Notes: generated by a model from the sequence alone, not told the origin. 64,000 bases of DNA from Gammaproteobacteria bacterium (GCA_024742415.1 JANSYN010000002.1:62001-126000), one strand, 5' to 3'. Counted from the first letter of the stretch, positions 34,268 to 43,517 are shown. Numbers and translations are program-made.

Positions 34268-35335
34268 TCAGGTCTGCACCGGTGACAGCAGGGAAGACAT
34301 CACGCGAAACACCTCGGCCGTTTCCCGCGCCAACCTGCCCGGCCCACCGGCGATATGGCCAAAGGGGGAATCCAGCAGCTGCAACTGCGCGCCCAGCAAG
34401 GACGCGTCGCGCGCGGCATCTTCTGCTGTGAAGTACAGATCTGTACTGCATGGCATAAGGCAGACCCGACCGCGCATGGGCTTTCGCGGATGCGGCAAAC
34501 CGGCAAAGACGTCACCGCTCTTCCACGTTGCAAGCTGCGTCAGCAGATTGTTGGCATCCTGCAGCAGGTGATCCTGCACCCAGTAGTCCAACAACGCCGC
34601 GCTGGATTCAAAGCCGAGTTCGCGGTACAGGCCATCGCGGAAAAAGGCCTGACTGTACGCCCAGCCCGCGTACACCGTGGCAAACGCCGCGAGGCCGCGT
34701 CGTGGAGGCGACTGGTACCGACCCTGGGCATACGCCGCATCAGCCTGCAACGCACTGGCAACCCCTTCGAGAAACACCGCGTTATGCGGATAACAGCGGC
34801 CCGTAGCGCAAACCGCCAGCACTGCACGAGCCCGATCGGGGTAGAGTTGCGTCCACTGCAAAGCTTGCATGCCGCCCATCGACCAGCCCGCGACCAGTCG
34901 CGGCGCGGCATCGCCAAAGCGGGACTGTAACAAGGCCCGCTGCGCGCGTACGTTATCCACCAGGCTGACCTGGGGGAACCCTGCCCCGCCCTGTTCGCCA
35001 ACGGTATTACTGGGTGAGGAGGATTCTCCAGCACCCAACAGGCAAGGAATAATCACGCAAAACGATGCGTCCTGCAGTGGGCTGCCGGGGTGGTCCACCC
35101 AGGGCCTGTTCCCTGCCCCGGTACCACCAAAGTACGTAGGCAGCAGGACCAGGTTGCTTTTTGGTGCGTCTGGCGCACCAAGTTGGTGGTAGTGCAGCCT
35201 GGCACTACGCAGGGTTGCGCCACTACTGAGCGCAAAGTCACCCAGTTCAAGCGTGTGCTCCTGCCATTCTTGCTTGTCTTTCAACGACTTAATTCCTGCT
35301 CCCCACTGCCGGGCAATTAATATGCATGTTGGCAT
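34268..35335 (-). CDS. MetX-like alpha/beta-fold acyltransferase or hydrolase
   Basis: A 355-residue alpha/beta-hydrolase-fold protein of the homoserine O-acetyltransferase-like group. The nucleophile elbow is AGWSMGGMQALQW, the form typical of MetX relatives, and the beta-strand 3 loop LPTYFGGTGAG is likewise MetX-like. A His near the C-terminus in PFGHIAGG probably completes the triad. The frame is open from a TTG at 35365; the ATG at 35335 is preferred, with no good ribosome site. It is divergent from the GlnT-type ligase gene 56 bases away, so the two may be co-regulated. True MetX activity is not certain. Confidence 0.82.
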   Translation of the reverse strand: MPTCILIARQWGAGIKSLKDKQEWQEHTLELGDFALSSGATLRSARLHYHQLGAPDAPKSNLVLLPTYFGGTGAGNRPWVDHPGSPLQDASFCVIIPCLLGAGESSSPSNTVGEQGGAGFPQVSLVDNVRAQRALLQSRFGDAAPRLVAGWSMGGMQALQWTQLYPDRARAVLAVCATGRCYPHNAVFLEGVASALQADAAYAQGRYQSPPRRGLAAFATVYAGWAYSQAFFRDGLYRELGFESSAALLDYWVQDHLLQDANNLLTQLATWKSGDVFAGLPHPRKPMRGRVCLMPCSTDLYFTAEDAARDASLLGAQLQLLDSPFGHIAGGPGRLARETAEVFRVMSSLLSPVQT

Positions 35336-35344
35336 GTTTATTGG
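35330..35344 (+). promoter_or_regulatory. Weak sigma-54-like site upstream of glnT
   Basis: TGGCATGTTTATTGG has the -24 GG and correct spacing but GG instead of GC at -12. It lies 48 bases before the GlnT-type ligase ATG. Because -12 GC is usually required, it is weak. Confidence 0.2.
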
Positions 35345-35391
35345 ATGGTACTGGTTGAATAGCAAGAAGTATTCCCACTCGAGGAGAACCC

Positions 35392-36744
35392 ATGGAAATT
35401 GAACAGCTACAGAAGCGGTGTCTTGAACAGGGCGTAAAATACGGTCTGGCCAGTTACGTGGATATACACGGCGCCAGCAAGGGCAAGTTTGTTCCGGTGG
35501 ATCACTTCGCCCAGATGTTTGCAGGCTCGGAGTTGTTCACGGGCGCGGCACTGGACGGCGTGCCGCAGGATATCTCAGACGATGAAGTGGCCGCCATGCC
35601 GGATCCGGACTCCATGCAGCAATGCCAGTGGAATCCAGAAGTCGCCTGGTTTGCGAGCGACTTGTTCCTGGGCGGCAAACCGTTCGAGGCCTGTTCACGC
35701 AATATTCTCAAGCGACAACTGGCCAGGGCCGAATCGATGGGCTTCACCTTCAATCTTGGCATCGAGACCGAATTCTTCGTGCTGCGCGAATCCGACAGTG
35801 GTCGCCCTGTTCCAATGAGCGACCGGGACACGCTGGAGAAACCCTGCTACGACGTGCCGACCATGATGGACAACCTGCCCGTGATCGATGAGCTGGTGCA
35901 GGCGATGAGCACGATGGGCTGGGGCGTCTACTCCTTTGACCATGAAGATGCCAACGGCCAGTTTGAGATCGACTTCCGCTATGCCGATGCGCTGACTATG
36001 GCAGACCGCCTGGTGTACTTCCGCCTGCTGGCCAACGAGATTGCGCGCAAGCACGGCGCCTTTGCCAGCTTTATGCCCAAACCCTTCGCGGATCGCACCG
36101 GCAGCGGCGCCCACTATAATATGTCATTGGCCAGCCTCGACGGCGCAGACAACCTGTTCGCGGCAACCACCGACAACGATCGCTACGGCTGTGGCGTGTC
36201 TGAACTGGCCTACCAGTTTATCGGCGGTGTGCTGCGCCACGCCAAGGCGATCAGCGCGGTGGTGGCGCCCACCGTCAATAGCTACAAGCGGCTGGTCCGC
36301 CAGGGCAGCATGTCGGGCTCTACCTGGGCACCGGTATTTTGCTGCTACGGCAACAACAACCGCACCAATATGCTGCGCATACCCGGCGCGGGAGCGCGTG
36401 TGGAATGCCGCGCGCCGGACATCGCCTGCAACCCCTACCTGGGCGCTGCGCTGATGCTTGCCGCAGGCCTTGAGGGCATTGAACAGGCTATTGATCCCGG
36501 CGAGCCGCACCGCGAGAACATGTACAACTACAGTGACCGCGAAATTGCCGACGCCGGCATAGAATGCCTGCCACGGACGCTGTCAGAAGCTACCGATGCC
36601 ATCGCTGTCGACCCGCTGGCGCAGGAGGTGCTGGGCGCCGATATGCACAAGGCCTTCGTCGCATTCAAGCGAGCGGAGTGGAACAGCTATCACAACACAG
36701 TTTCGGACTGGGAAATGCAGCGATACCTTCGCCTCTTTGGCTGA
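35392..36744 (+). CDS. glnT: GlnT/GmaS-type glutamine synthetase family ligase
   Basis: A 450-residue glutamine-synthetase-fold ligase of the GlnT group (annotated elsewhere as type III glutamate-ammonia ligase), which includes gamma-glutamylmethylamide synthetase. The DHEDANGQFEID, FMPKPFADRTGSGAHYNMS, APTVNSYKRLV and CNPYLGAALMLAAGLEG segments form the active-site signature. It would join glutamate to ammonia or an amine at the cost of ATP. AGGAG lies six bases before the ATG. None of the MgsABC or MgdABCD partner genes of methylamine metabolism is nearby, so another amine or simple ammonia assimilation is possible. Confidence 0.88.
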   Translation: MEIEQLQKRCLEQGVKYGLASYVDIHGASKGKFVPVDHFAQMFAGSELFTGAALDGVPQDISDDEVAAMPDPDSMQQCQWNPEVAWFASDLFLGGKPFEACSRNILKRQLARAESMGFTFNLGIETEFFVLRESDSGRPVPMSDRDTLEKPCYDVPTMMDNLPVIDELVQAMSTMGWGVYSFDHEDANGQFEIDFRYADALTMADRLVYFRLLANEIARKHGAFASFMPKPFADRTGSGAHYNMSLASLDGADNLFAATTDNDRYGCGVSELAYQFIGGVLRHAKAISAVVAPTVNSYKRLVRQGSMSGSTWAPVFCCYGNNNRTNMLRIPGAGARVECRAPDIACNPYLGAALMLAAGLEGIEQAIDPGEPHRENMYNYSDREIADAGIECLPRTLSEATDAIAVDPLAQEVLGADMHKAFVAFKRAEWNSYHNTVSDWEMQRYLRLFG

Positions 36745-36851
36745 CTCCTGGCGCTACGCTGCACCCCTTCAGCGCACTGCCACAACCCCCTGTGCAACAC
36801 GGACGCAAGCAGGGCCGCAAGGGCCGGCATCCGGCAAGGTGCAACGCATGA

Positions 36852-36879
36852 TTGTGTTTACGCGATGTTTCCTTAGACT
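36852..36879 (+). promoter_or_regulatory. Candidate promoter for the tetR gene
   Basis: TTGTGT at 36852-36857 and TAGACT at 36874-36879 are 16 bases apart. Both match consensus at four positions of six. The ATG at 36907 is 27 bases downstream. Confidence 0.3.
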
Positions 36880-36906
36880 GGGCGTTTTACGCAGGCCTCA
36901 CTGCCC

Positions 36907-37518
36907 ATGAGAAGGACCAAAGAAGACGCTGCCAAAACGCGCCAAAGCCTGGTGGATGCCGCCCTGAAACTGTTTGGACAGCGCGGTTACAGCGGCACAA
37001 CCCTGCGCCTGATTGCCGATGAGGCCGGTTGCTCTCGCGGCCCGATTTACTGGCACTTTGCCAACAAAGAAGAACTGTTCGAGGAAATCCTCGCCTACTC
37101 GCAGGTACCGCTGGAACAGATGGTGGCAACGCACCAGAACAGCCGTGACCCTGAAAAGGCCGCCGATGCCTTCTCGCGCCAGTGGTTGCGCCTGCTGATT
37201 GACGATAGCTACTTTCGCCAGTCGTTCGAGATATTCCTGAACAAGACCGAGTTCACCGAGGCAGTCTCCAATACTCTGGTGCGCGAGCGCGCGCTCACGG
37301 CTTCACTGATTGCAACATTCGCTTCCTGGGTGCGTCGCTACCGCCGCAAGAACAAGCTCAAGGGCGCCACGTCCGCCAATACCGTGGCGCTGTCGATGTA
37401 TGCCTATTTGATGGGAATCACACAGAGCTGGTTGTTTGACTCCGGCATCACCGACCTGGACAACAACCTGGACTTTTTCGTGCGCGAGTTTCAGCGGCTA
37501 ATGCGCAGTCTCGAGTGA
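36907..37518 (+). CDS. TetR family transcriptional regulator
   Basis: A 203-residue repressor. The N-terminal helix-turn-helix is clear: [25 protein letters not shown] then [23 protein letters not shown] (about 10-58), and the C-terminal helical ligand domain resembles the AcrR/TtgR type (TetR_C_2). It lies 162 bases after glnT on the same strand and its 3' end overlaps the convergent ABC ATPase gene by 21 bases. Likely targets are the neighbouring importer operon or glnT. Confidence 0.92.
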   Translation: MRRTKEDAAKTRQSLVDAALKLFGQRGYSGTTLRLIADEAGCSRGPIYWHFANKEELFEEILAYSQVPLEQMVATHQNSRDPEKAADAFSRQWLRLLIDDSYFRQSFEIFLNKTEFTEAVSNTLVRERALTASLIATFASWVRRYRRKNKLKGATSANTVALSMYAYLMGITQSWLFDSGITDLDNNLDFFVREFQRLMRSLE

Positions 37519-38373
37519 CTGCGCGCGCATCAACTGGCGAATGTCCCGCTCCAGCACCCGGTACTGTGGTTCATCGAGAATCGCATCGCGGTCGTTGCTG
37601 CTTTTTTCAAAGCCCGGGCGTATGGTCTGCAGAATACGGCCCGGCCGCGTGCCCATGAAAAATACAACATCACCAAGGTACAGCGCTTCTTCAATATCGT
37701 GCGACACCATCAACACGGTCGTGCGCTCCTTCTGTACGATCTCCAGCAGCAAGCTCTGCATCTGCCAGCGCGTTTCTGGATCCAGCGCACCAAAGGGCTC
37801 GTCCATCAGCAACACTGCCGGATTACTGACCAGGCTGCGCGCAATCGCAACCCGCTGTTGCATGCCGCCCGACAACTGGTGCGGGTAGGCTTTCTCAAAA
37901 CCGGTCAGTTTCACCGCGTCGATGAAATGGCCGACGACCCCTTCGCGCAGGTTCATTGATTCGCCGCGCGCTTTCAGGCCAAAGGCCACGTTCTCTTCCA
38001 CGGTAAGCCAGGGGAATGAGCTGTAGTTCTGGAACACCATGCCGCGGTCCACGCCGGGGCCCTGCACCGCTGCGCCGGCTACCGTGATCTCGCCGCAGTC
38101 CTGGGTTTCCAGCCCGGCGATGATGCGCAGCAATGTCGACTTGCCGCAGCCAGACGGGCCCAGCAGCACACCCACCGAGTTTGGCGGCAACTCAAAATGG
38201 ATGTCGTCCAGGGCCTGCAGGGCCTGGCCGGAGCGCTGCGCAAAGGTTTTGCCAACGCCCCTGGCCACCAGACCGCCGCGCGGCGCAGCGCCCTGCCGGG
38301 TGGTTGCAGAGACTGCCTGCTCTGCCTGCGCACTGCCAATGCCCGGCACGGGGCTTGCTAATGGCTCCACCAC
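37498..38373 (-). CDS. NitT/TauT-type ABC transporter, ATP-binding protein
   Basis: A 291-residue ABC ATPase. Walker [10 protein letters not shown] is at 72-80, signature LSGGM at 167-171, and Walker B VLLMDEP at 187-193. The [22 protein letters not shown] segment is typical of nitrate/sulfonate/taurine importers (SsuB/TauB/NrtD). The N-terminal 35 residues are an extra Ala-rich extension. Its start is two bases after the substrate-binding protein stop, so the two genes are co-translated. The substrate class (organic sulfur, nitrogen or aromatic) cannot be chosen. Confidence 0.92.
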   Translation of the reverse strand: MVEPLASPVPGIGSAQAEQAVSATTRQGAAPRGGLVARGVGKTFAQRSGQALQALDDIHFELPPNSVGVLLGPSGCGKSTLLRIIAGLETQDCGEITVAGAAVQGPGVDRGMVFQNYSSFPWLTVEENVAFGLKARGESMNLREGVVGHFIDAVKLTGFEKAYPHQLSGGMQQRVAIARSLVSNPAVLLMDEPFGALDPETRWQMQSLLLEIVQKERTTVLMVSHDIEEALYLGDVVFFMGTRPGRILQTIRPGFEKSSNDRDAILDEPQYRVLERDIRQLMRAQSLETAH

Positions 38374-38375
38374 GT

Positions 38376-39398
38376 TTATTGCAAGGCCGCAGCCAGCGGC
38401 GTGGTATCTACCCCGGCCGACATCGGCATGGCCTTGTCAATAAAGCCGAACTTCAGCCACCAGTCAGTCGTGATATCCCAGTGCGCTTTCATGCCGTCTG
38501 CGGCAATATTCAGCGGCAGTTCGCCGGGCTTTAACCCCATGAAAATAGCCGCCTGCTCACGATCGAACACAAAGATGCCGCCTTTGTGGATCTCACCGGT
38601 ACTACCGAGTACGTGCTCCACATCCTTGACCTCGAACTTCAGACCCTTCGCGATAATCTGATTGGCCTCTGCCGTATTGGACTTCCAGAAATCCACAGCA
38701 TTGAAGTAGGCACGCGTGAGTTTGGCCGCATCCTCAGGACGTTCTTCGAGAAACGCCGTGCTCATGTACAGCGCATCGCCAAGCATCGCAGTGGTGATGT
38801 ACTTTTCTTCCGTGGAGTCCGCGGCAACTGTCGCACCGGGCAGCGCTTCGAGTACCTGGGTGCCAAACGGTTCCCAGAATTCTGCGGCGGCCGCTGTACC
38901 GCCAACCATCGCGCCAACCGCGTCGTCCATAATCAGGTTGGTGAAGTTGACCTCGTCAATGCCAACACCGTTGTCGGTGAGCCACTCCGCCATAAATATC
39001 TGCGTGAGGCCCCCTTCCAGCACCGCCACCGTTTTACCCTTGAGCTGCTCAGCACTGGTAATACCCGGTGCGAGGATGATTCGGTCAGTGCCGTAAGACG
39101 GGTTGGTGTAGGTCACGAGTTTGATACCGACGTCCTTGTCAGCGGCAATCGGACCGTACTCCGCAGTGCTGGATGTGGCATGCAGTTCGCCGGCGGTCAT
39201 CAAGCCGAAACTCTGGTATGGGTCTTCAATGATGCTGATATCAAGCTCCAGACCCTCGGCCAGGCCCTTCTCTTTGGCAATGAACCAGAAGCCGTAGCCC
39301 GGCCACGAAAACAGCGAAAGCTTGACCGGCTCCGCGGCGCGCGTACTCCAGGGGACGGCGAGTATCAGTAAGGCAACGACGAGTCGAATGTAATGCAT
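38376..39398 (-). CDS. NitT/TauT-type ABC transporter, substrate-binding protein
   Basis: A 340-residue periplasmic solute-binding protein. A signal peptide (about 1-21, ending TRA-A) precedes an NMT1/SsuA-like fold: KLSLFSWPGYGFWFIAKEKGL at the start of the mature protein, split across about 26-46, and a hinge near VAVLEGGLTQIFMAEWL. The GYGFWF start differs from classic taurine binders. AGGAG lies before the ATG (aaccaaggagattcacc region at about 39402-39411). It lies 132 bases downstream of the permease gene in the same operon. The ligand is unknown. Confidence 0.9.
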   Translation of the reverse strand: MHYIRLVVALLILAVPWSTRAAEPVKLSLFSWPGYGFWFIAKEKGLAEGLELDISIIEDPYQSFGLMTAGELHATSSTAEYGPIAADKDVGIKLVTYTNPSYGTDRIILAPGITSAEQLKGKTVAVLEGGLTQIFMAEWLTDNGVGIDEVNFTNLIMDDAVGAMVGGTAAAAEFWEPFGTQVLEALPGATVAADSTEEKYITTAMLGDALYMSTAFLEERPEDAAKLTRAYFNAVDFWKSNTAEANQIIAKGLKFEVKDVEHVLGSTGEIHKGGIFVFDREQAAIFMGLKPGELPLNIAADGMKAHWDITTDWWLKFGFIDKAMPMSAGVDTTPLAAALQ

Positions 39399-39530
39399 GG
39401 TGAATCTCCTTGGTTAACAGACTTCATAAAGCCAATGGCCTGCGCGGCACGCTGACTGCGGCACGCTGACTGCAATGCGTGATCGACAGGTTCAGCGGCA
39501 ACGCTTCCTAAGCGCCATTGGTGGGCAACA

Positions 39531-40370
39531 CTAACGGGACTCCAGGTAACGGAATGCGCCTCGATGCAGCGCCTTGAACAGCGCATCAAAGAACAGGCCG
39601 AGCAAACCGATCACCAGGATTCCCGCCATGATGTCATCGATATGAACAAAGCGTTTCGCGCGCATCATCATTGCGCCGATTCCATCGGTCGCGGCAACAA
39701 TTTCTGCGATCACCAGGTACGTCCAGCTCACCGCCAGCAGCTGCCGGAACACATCGACGTAACCTGGCAGGCTGCACCTGAGAATCACCGATACCAGAAT
39801 CTGAGGCTCGCGCAGCCCGAGGGTCCGGGCCGTTTCGGTGTACACCCTGGGCACCTGGCGTGTGACATCGGCGATCATGATGATCAGAAAGAACAGCACG
39901 CCGATCACCAGCAGCGCAATTTTTTGTTCATCACCAGTGCCGAGCCACATCAGCAGCAGCGGGATAAAGGCGGGTGCTGGCAAGTAACGAAATGCGCCGG
40001 CCAATGGCCCAAGCAGTCGGTCAACCGGCCGGTAGGCGCCCATCAGCAAACCAAACGGCAGCGCGATTGCCACGGCAATCGAGAAACTCAACAGAATGCG
40101 TTTTACACTGGCCCAGATGTCACTGGCGAATTCTTTCTCAGCCAGTAGTTCATAGAGACTCAGAAACACCTTGTCGGGCCCGGGGAACAATCGCGCCGGT
40201 GCAATGCCCGACTGCGCCGCGAACCACCACCCGCCAATAAACAGTATCCAGCCCAGCGTGCCCAGCACGGCCTTCGATCCCAGCAGTTCGCGCAGGCGCC
40301 ACGACGATTGATTGCCCGCTGCTACCGGCACCGCCACGCCCCTAAAACGCGGTAAGGAAACTGAGCGCAT
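39531..40370 (-). CDS. NitT/TauT-type ABC transporter, permease
   Basis: A 279-residue inner-membrane permease of the SsuC/TauC/NtrB kind with six helices. The EAA-like loop is visible around TARTLGLREPQILVSVILRCSLPGY. The frame opens at a TTG at 40379; the ATG at 40370 is preferred. Either start lies within the end of the upstream desaturase gene (about 29 bases of overlap), which couples the two genes. Confidence 0.9.
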   Translation of the reverse strand: MRSVSLPRFRGVAVPVAAGNQSSWRLRELLGSKAVLGTLGWILFIGGWWFAAQSGIAPARLFPGPDKVFLSLYELLAEKEFASDIWASVKRILLSFSIAVAIALPFGLLMGAYRPVDRLLGPLAGAFRYLPAPAFIPLLLMWLGTGDEQKIALLVIGVLFFLIIMIADVTRQVPRVYTETARTLGLREPQILVSVILRCSLPGYVDVFRQLLAVSWTYLVIAEIVAATDGIGAMMMRAKRFVHIDDIMAGILVIGLLGLFFDALFKALHRGAFRYLESR

Positions 40371-41355
40371 CGACCCCAACAGCGCGGCCCTCCCTGAGTG
40401 ACTGTTTCACTTCATCAGCGCCGTAATCCTCGGCCTGAATCCTCGCCAGGCGATGGCGGTGAAAGGAACGCAGCTGCTCTTTGAAGCTGAGCGTTTGTGC
40501 CTCCACTTTCGGGTACATCGTTTTGTGCAACTCGGGCAAGCGATACCACCCAAGTGTGGGCTTTTCGTGATGGGCATTGTGGTAGCAGAAGTTCAGCACC
40601 AGCAAATTGAACACGGGATAACGATTGGAGAGCAGGTTGCTGTAGGTGTTGCGGTATTCATATTCCGCATCCCCCTTGTGCGCGAAGGTTGCACCTTCTT
40701 CGTCGAGATTGAAAATCACTTCATAGTTGTGCTGATAGCAATCCGTGAACCGCAAGGCGCTCAACAGCAACAACTGGCACAGCACATAGAGCATGAACGC
40801 CAGCGGGCTGGCTAACAGCACCGCCAGAAGAATCCCGCCCCGGACCAGAATGACCCTAAGCACACGCGCACGCTGGTCACGTTTGGAGGCGATGCACCAG
40901 GGTGCCACTACCAGCATCGTGTGCATCATGATTTCGACAGCTGGTATGTACGCCCACTCCGCAGCCCTGACCACCCTGTTCAGCCACGGGCGTTGCTGCA
41001 GGAAACTGCGGTAGTCCCAGGCGACAGGGTCATAGTTATCTACATGGTGGCGCATGTGCTTATAGCGGATGTCTTCGTAACGTCCGTAGCTGCTGCCAAC
41101 AATCCAGTTGAGCACGTTGCCCAGGCAGGTATTGCCCCTGGTTGAAAGAAATACGGCGTTGTGCCCGCAGTCATGCAGCAGGTACGCGGCAATCAGCATG
41201 CTGTGCGTCAGGGCAAGCACTCCCAGCACGTTGAGCAGCAGGTGGCTTTGAAACAGGCCCAACCAGCCAAGGCTGTAGCCCGCAGCGATATACAGCAGCA
41301 CCATGACGGTGTAGTGAGCGCCCGCAGGGTCACGCAACTTGAAAGTCTCACCCAT
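40342..41355 (-). CDS. Membrane fatty acid desaturase family protein
   Basis: A 337-residue membrane diiron enzyme. The three His clusters are HDCGH at 61-65, HMRHH at 100-104, and HNAHH at 259-263, with hydrophobic pairs before and between them. This is the membrane desaturase/hydroxylase fold, which uses O2 to desaturate or hydroxylate lipids, alkanes or terpenoids. The ATG at 41355 has GGAGG seven bases upstream and overlaps the isomerase stop by eight bases. Its place between an isomerase and an ABC permease suggests a catabolic step on an imported compound rather than lipid housekeeping; that is inference. Confidence 0.87.
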   Translation of the reverse strand: MGETFKLRDPAGAHYTVMVLLYIAAGYSLGWLGLFQSHLLLNVLGVLALTHSMLIAAYLLHDCGHNAVFLSTRGNTCLGNVLNWIVGSSYGRYEDIRYKHMRHHVDNYDPVAWDYRSFLQQRPWLNRVVRAAEWAYIPAVEIMMHTMLVVAPWCIASKRDQRARVLRVILVRGGILLAVLLASPLAFMLYVLCQLLLLSALRFTDCYQHNYEVIFNLDEEGATFAHKGDAEYEYRNTYSNLLSNRYPVFNLLVLNFCYHNAHHEKPTLGWYRLPELHKTMYPKVEAQTLSFKEQLRSFHRHRLARIQAEDYGADEVKQSLREGRAVGVDALSFLTAF

Positions 41356-42220
41356 GGCCGACCTCCAGCGGCGCTGCCGCCTGTGCCCACTGCGCAAAAT
41401 GCTCCTGCTCGGTTGCGCCTATCCAGCGGTTGAGGTCCCATAGGTCGGCAATCGGGGCATTCGTAAACGGCAGGTGATGCAGGTATCCATCAGGCCCGAA
41501 TTCCGGTGTCATGGTGGTCTCGTTGTAACCGCGCGCACTTTGCGACGACCAGATAGCCTCCCAGCAGCGCTGATGGCTGGCCAGCGCCTCGGCATACTCC
41601 GGTGCGCCCGGGTGCGGTACCTGCGGGCCCTGGTCATACCCCACACGGCTGTGAATGTGGTGCGCGTTCTGTGCCGCGAGGGTGATGGCGTCCCACTCGC
41701 TGTCCATCAGTCGTTCTGCGACCACTACCCAGTGACTGAAATCGCAGGTGATGCGTATCTGGGGTATCTGCTCGAGTATCGCCACGGTATTCCACGGGCA
41801 ATAGAAACTGCGCCCGCGATGCGTTTCAAAAGCGCACAGCACATCATGCTTGTCGGCAATGTCCATCGCGGCCCTGAAGAAATCGACGCTGGTCGCGATA
41901 GGCCAGGCGTCACAGCCGCCCATCACGTTGATAAAGCGCGGCTTGAGACCTTTGCCCAATATGATCTGCGCTTCCAGATCGAGCAGGTGTTCGCTTACGC
42001 TGGCCTGTCGGCGCGGCACGTAGGAGCCGGCGGTGCAGATTTCCTGCACCCACTGCAGCTGATATTCATCGAGCACCCGGGCGAGAGTTTCAAGGTGTGC
42101 CGGGTGTGTGCCTGTCGCCGGCGCCTCCAGCCCAGTAAATCCTGCAGCCTGCGCCAGTACTGCCGCCTCTTCAATGGTGCCGTTGTGGCCCCACAGTGTT
42201 TTGAAATTACATAACTGCAT
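41348..42220 (-). CDS. Sugar phosphate isomerase/epimerase family protein (TIM barrel)
   Basis: A 290-residue AP-endonuclease-2/xylose-isomerase-like TIM barrel. It begins QLCNFKTLWGHNGTIEEAAVLAQ, and the AFETHRGRSFYCPW, CDFSHWVVVAERL and HIHSRVGYDQGPQVPHPG segments carry the Glu, Asp and His metal ligands expected of the fold. The ATG at 42220 is preferred over the frame opening at 42250 because the upstream codons lie in a duplicated 20-base repeat. It is first of an apparent operon with the desaturase and the ABC importer. The substrate need not be a sugar. Confidence 0.85.
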   Translation of the reverse strand: MQLCNFKTLWGHNGTIEEAAVLAQAAGFTGLEAPATGTHPAHLETLARVLDEYQLQWVQEICTAGSYVPRRQASVSEHLLDLEAQIILGKGLKPRFINVMGGCDAWPIATSVDFFRAAMDIADKHDVLCAFETHRGRSFYCPWNTVAILEQIPQIRITCDFSHWVVVAERLMDSEWDAITLAAQNAHHIHSRVGYDQGPQVPHPGAPEYAEALASHQRCWEAIWSSQSARGYNETTMTPEFGPDGYLHHLPFTNAPIADLWDLNRWIGATEQEHFAQWAQAAAPLEVGHG

Positions 42221-42684
42221 GTTGCTGCCTTCATCTTGCTGATGTTGCAAACGCCCTGCTGATGTTGCAAACGCCCAGTTGCATTGCCCGAGCCGAGCGG
42301 CCCACCCCGTGTTTTGTCGTACCCGTCTGGCTGGCAGTGCTTTTACGGCCCAGTCCCTTGCGTTGAATGACCTGGACGGCCTCGAAGCTCACGCCCCACC
42401 ACGGGCTACCCGCCGCCGCGCACGGCACAAGCGCGCTCAATGAATGGGAGCAATAACTATGCCAAGATGCATGTATAATTGTATCTCACTGATAACCATG
42501 GTTTTTTGTACTGTGGGCGATGCCGCCGCCGCGCGCGACGGCGGGCAGGTGCACCCACTTCGGTGCTTGCGCGAACGCTTTTGGTGCGCATCAGTAACAC
42601 TGGTGCGGCGTTGGCTGTGCTGCTGGCCGGGGCAAACACGCACCACGGGGATTGCTCTATACTTGGCACAAAAGGAGAACCGCC
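42221..42684. other. Divergent intergenic region, isomerase / SDR
   Basis: 464 bases. A perfect 20-base tandem duplication lies at 42237-42276. A TATAAT box lies at 42474-42479 and a TATACT box at about 42658-42663, both possible -10 elements for the SDR gene, with poor -35 partners. Short Cys-rich frames through here look non-coding. Confidence 0.45.
42237..42276. repeat. Perfect 20-bp tandem duplication
   Basis: TGCTGATGTTGCAAACGCCC at 42237-42256 is repeated exactly at 42257-42276. It begins 16 bases upstream of the isomerase ATG (minus strand), covering the leader of the operon. Confidence 0.9.
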
Positions 42685-43479
42685 ATGCATACAGGAACGA
42701 AAACCGCCCTGATTACAGGAGCCTCAGCAGGACTGGGTAAAGAGTTTGCGCGCCAACTGGCCGCCGCCGGATACCGTCTTGTACTGGTATCGCGCAGCCG
42801 CGGCCCGCTAGAGGCCCTTGCCGCTGAACTGGAAGACGCGTTCGGCGCAGAATCAGTGGTGCTCCCTGCTGACTTGTGCCGTCCCGAAGCACCGGCAGAG
42901 ATACAGGCTGAACTGGCCGCGCAGGGCATCGCCGTCGACTATCTGGTCAACAATGCCGGCAGCGCAGGGCCGTCGCTGCTGGACGATTCCGATTGGGCTG
43001 CACAGCAGGCGTTTTTCCAGTTGATGATGTTATCTATTGCACACTTGTGTCAGCTGTTTATCCCCCCCATGGTAGAGCGCGGCTGGGGCAGAGTGATCAA
43101 CATTGCCTCGGTTGCAGGGCGCATCCCGCGCGGTGGCGATTGCAACTACGGGCCCAGCAAAGCGTGGGTGATCGCCCTGTCCGAAGAACTGTCACTCACG
43201 GTTAACCACCAGGGCGTCAAGGTCTGTGCCCTATGCCCGGGTTTTACCCACACTGAGTTCCATGAACGCGCAGGGCTAATGGACATGAAAAACAGCATGC
43301 CGCGCTGGTTGTGGTACGAGGCCGAAACGGTAGTGCGTGAGGGTCTGGCCGCGGTGGAGCGCGGCAAGCGGGTGTACTCTTCCGGCCGGCTTTATCGCGT
43401 TATCGATCCTGTTTTGCAGTCCGTGTGGACGCGCCGATTCATTAAACTGGACGATGGTCGCAGCGACAATCGTCACTAG
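42685..43479 (+). CDS. SDR family oxidoreductase
   Basis: A 264-residue short-chain dehydrogenase/reductase. The cofactor motif TGASAGLG is at 11-18, the structural NNAG at 89-92, and the catalytic Ser143, Tyr155 and Lys159 are in place (IASVAG, YGPSK). SRSRG after strand 2 suggests NADP(H). The ATG at 42685 is preferred over the frame opening at 42652, since AAAGGAGAAC lies just before it. It is divergent from the isomerase-desaturase-ABC operon. Substrate unknown. Confidence 0.93.
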   Translation: MHTGTKTALITGASAGLGKEFARQLAAAGYRLVLVSRSRGPLEALAAELEDAFGAESVVLPADLCRPEAPAEIQAELAAQGIAVDYLVNNAGSAGPSLLDDSDWAAQQAFFQLMMLSIAHLCQLFIPPMVERGWGRVINIASVAGRIPRGGDCNYGPSKAWVIALSEELSLTVNHQGVKVCALCPGFTHTEFHERAGLMDMKNSMPRWLWYEAETVVREGLAAVERGKRVYSSGRLYRVIDPVLQSVWTRRFIKLDDGRSDNRH

Positions 43480-43517
43480 GCGCAACGTTGCAATATCAGC
43501 AGCACTGCACTGCGTTT

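Noticed and set aside
42652-42684. Longer start for the SDR gene
   Set aside because: AAAGGAGAAC immediately before the ATG at 42685 and a normal N-terminus there make the upstream start unlikely.
42444-42740. A 98-residue Cys-rich frame running into the SDR gene
   Set aside because: It overlaps the strongly supported SDR start in another frame and has no family resemblance.
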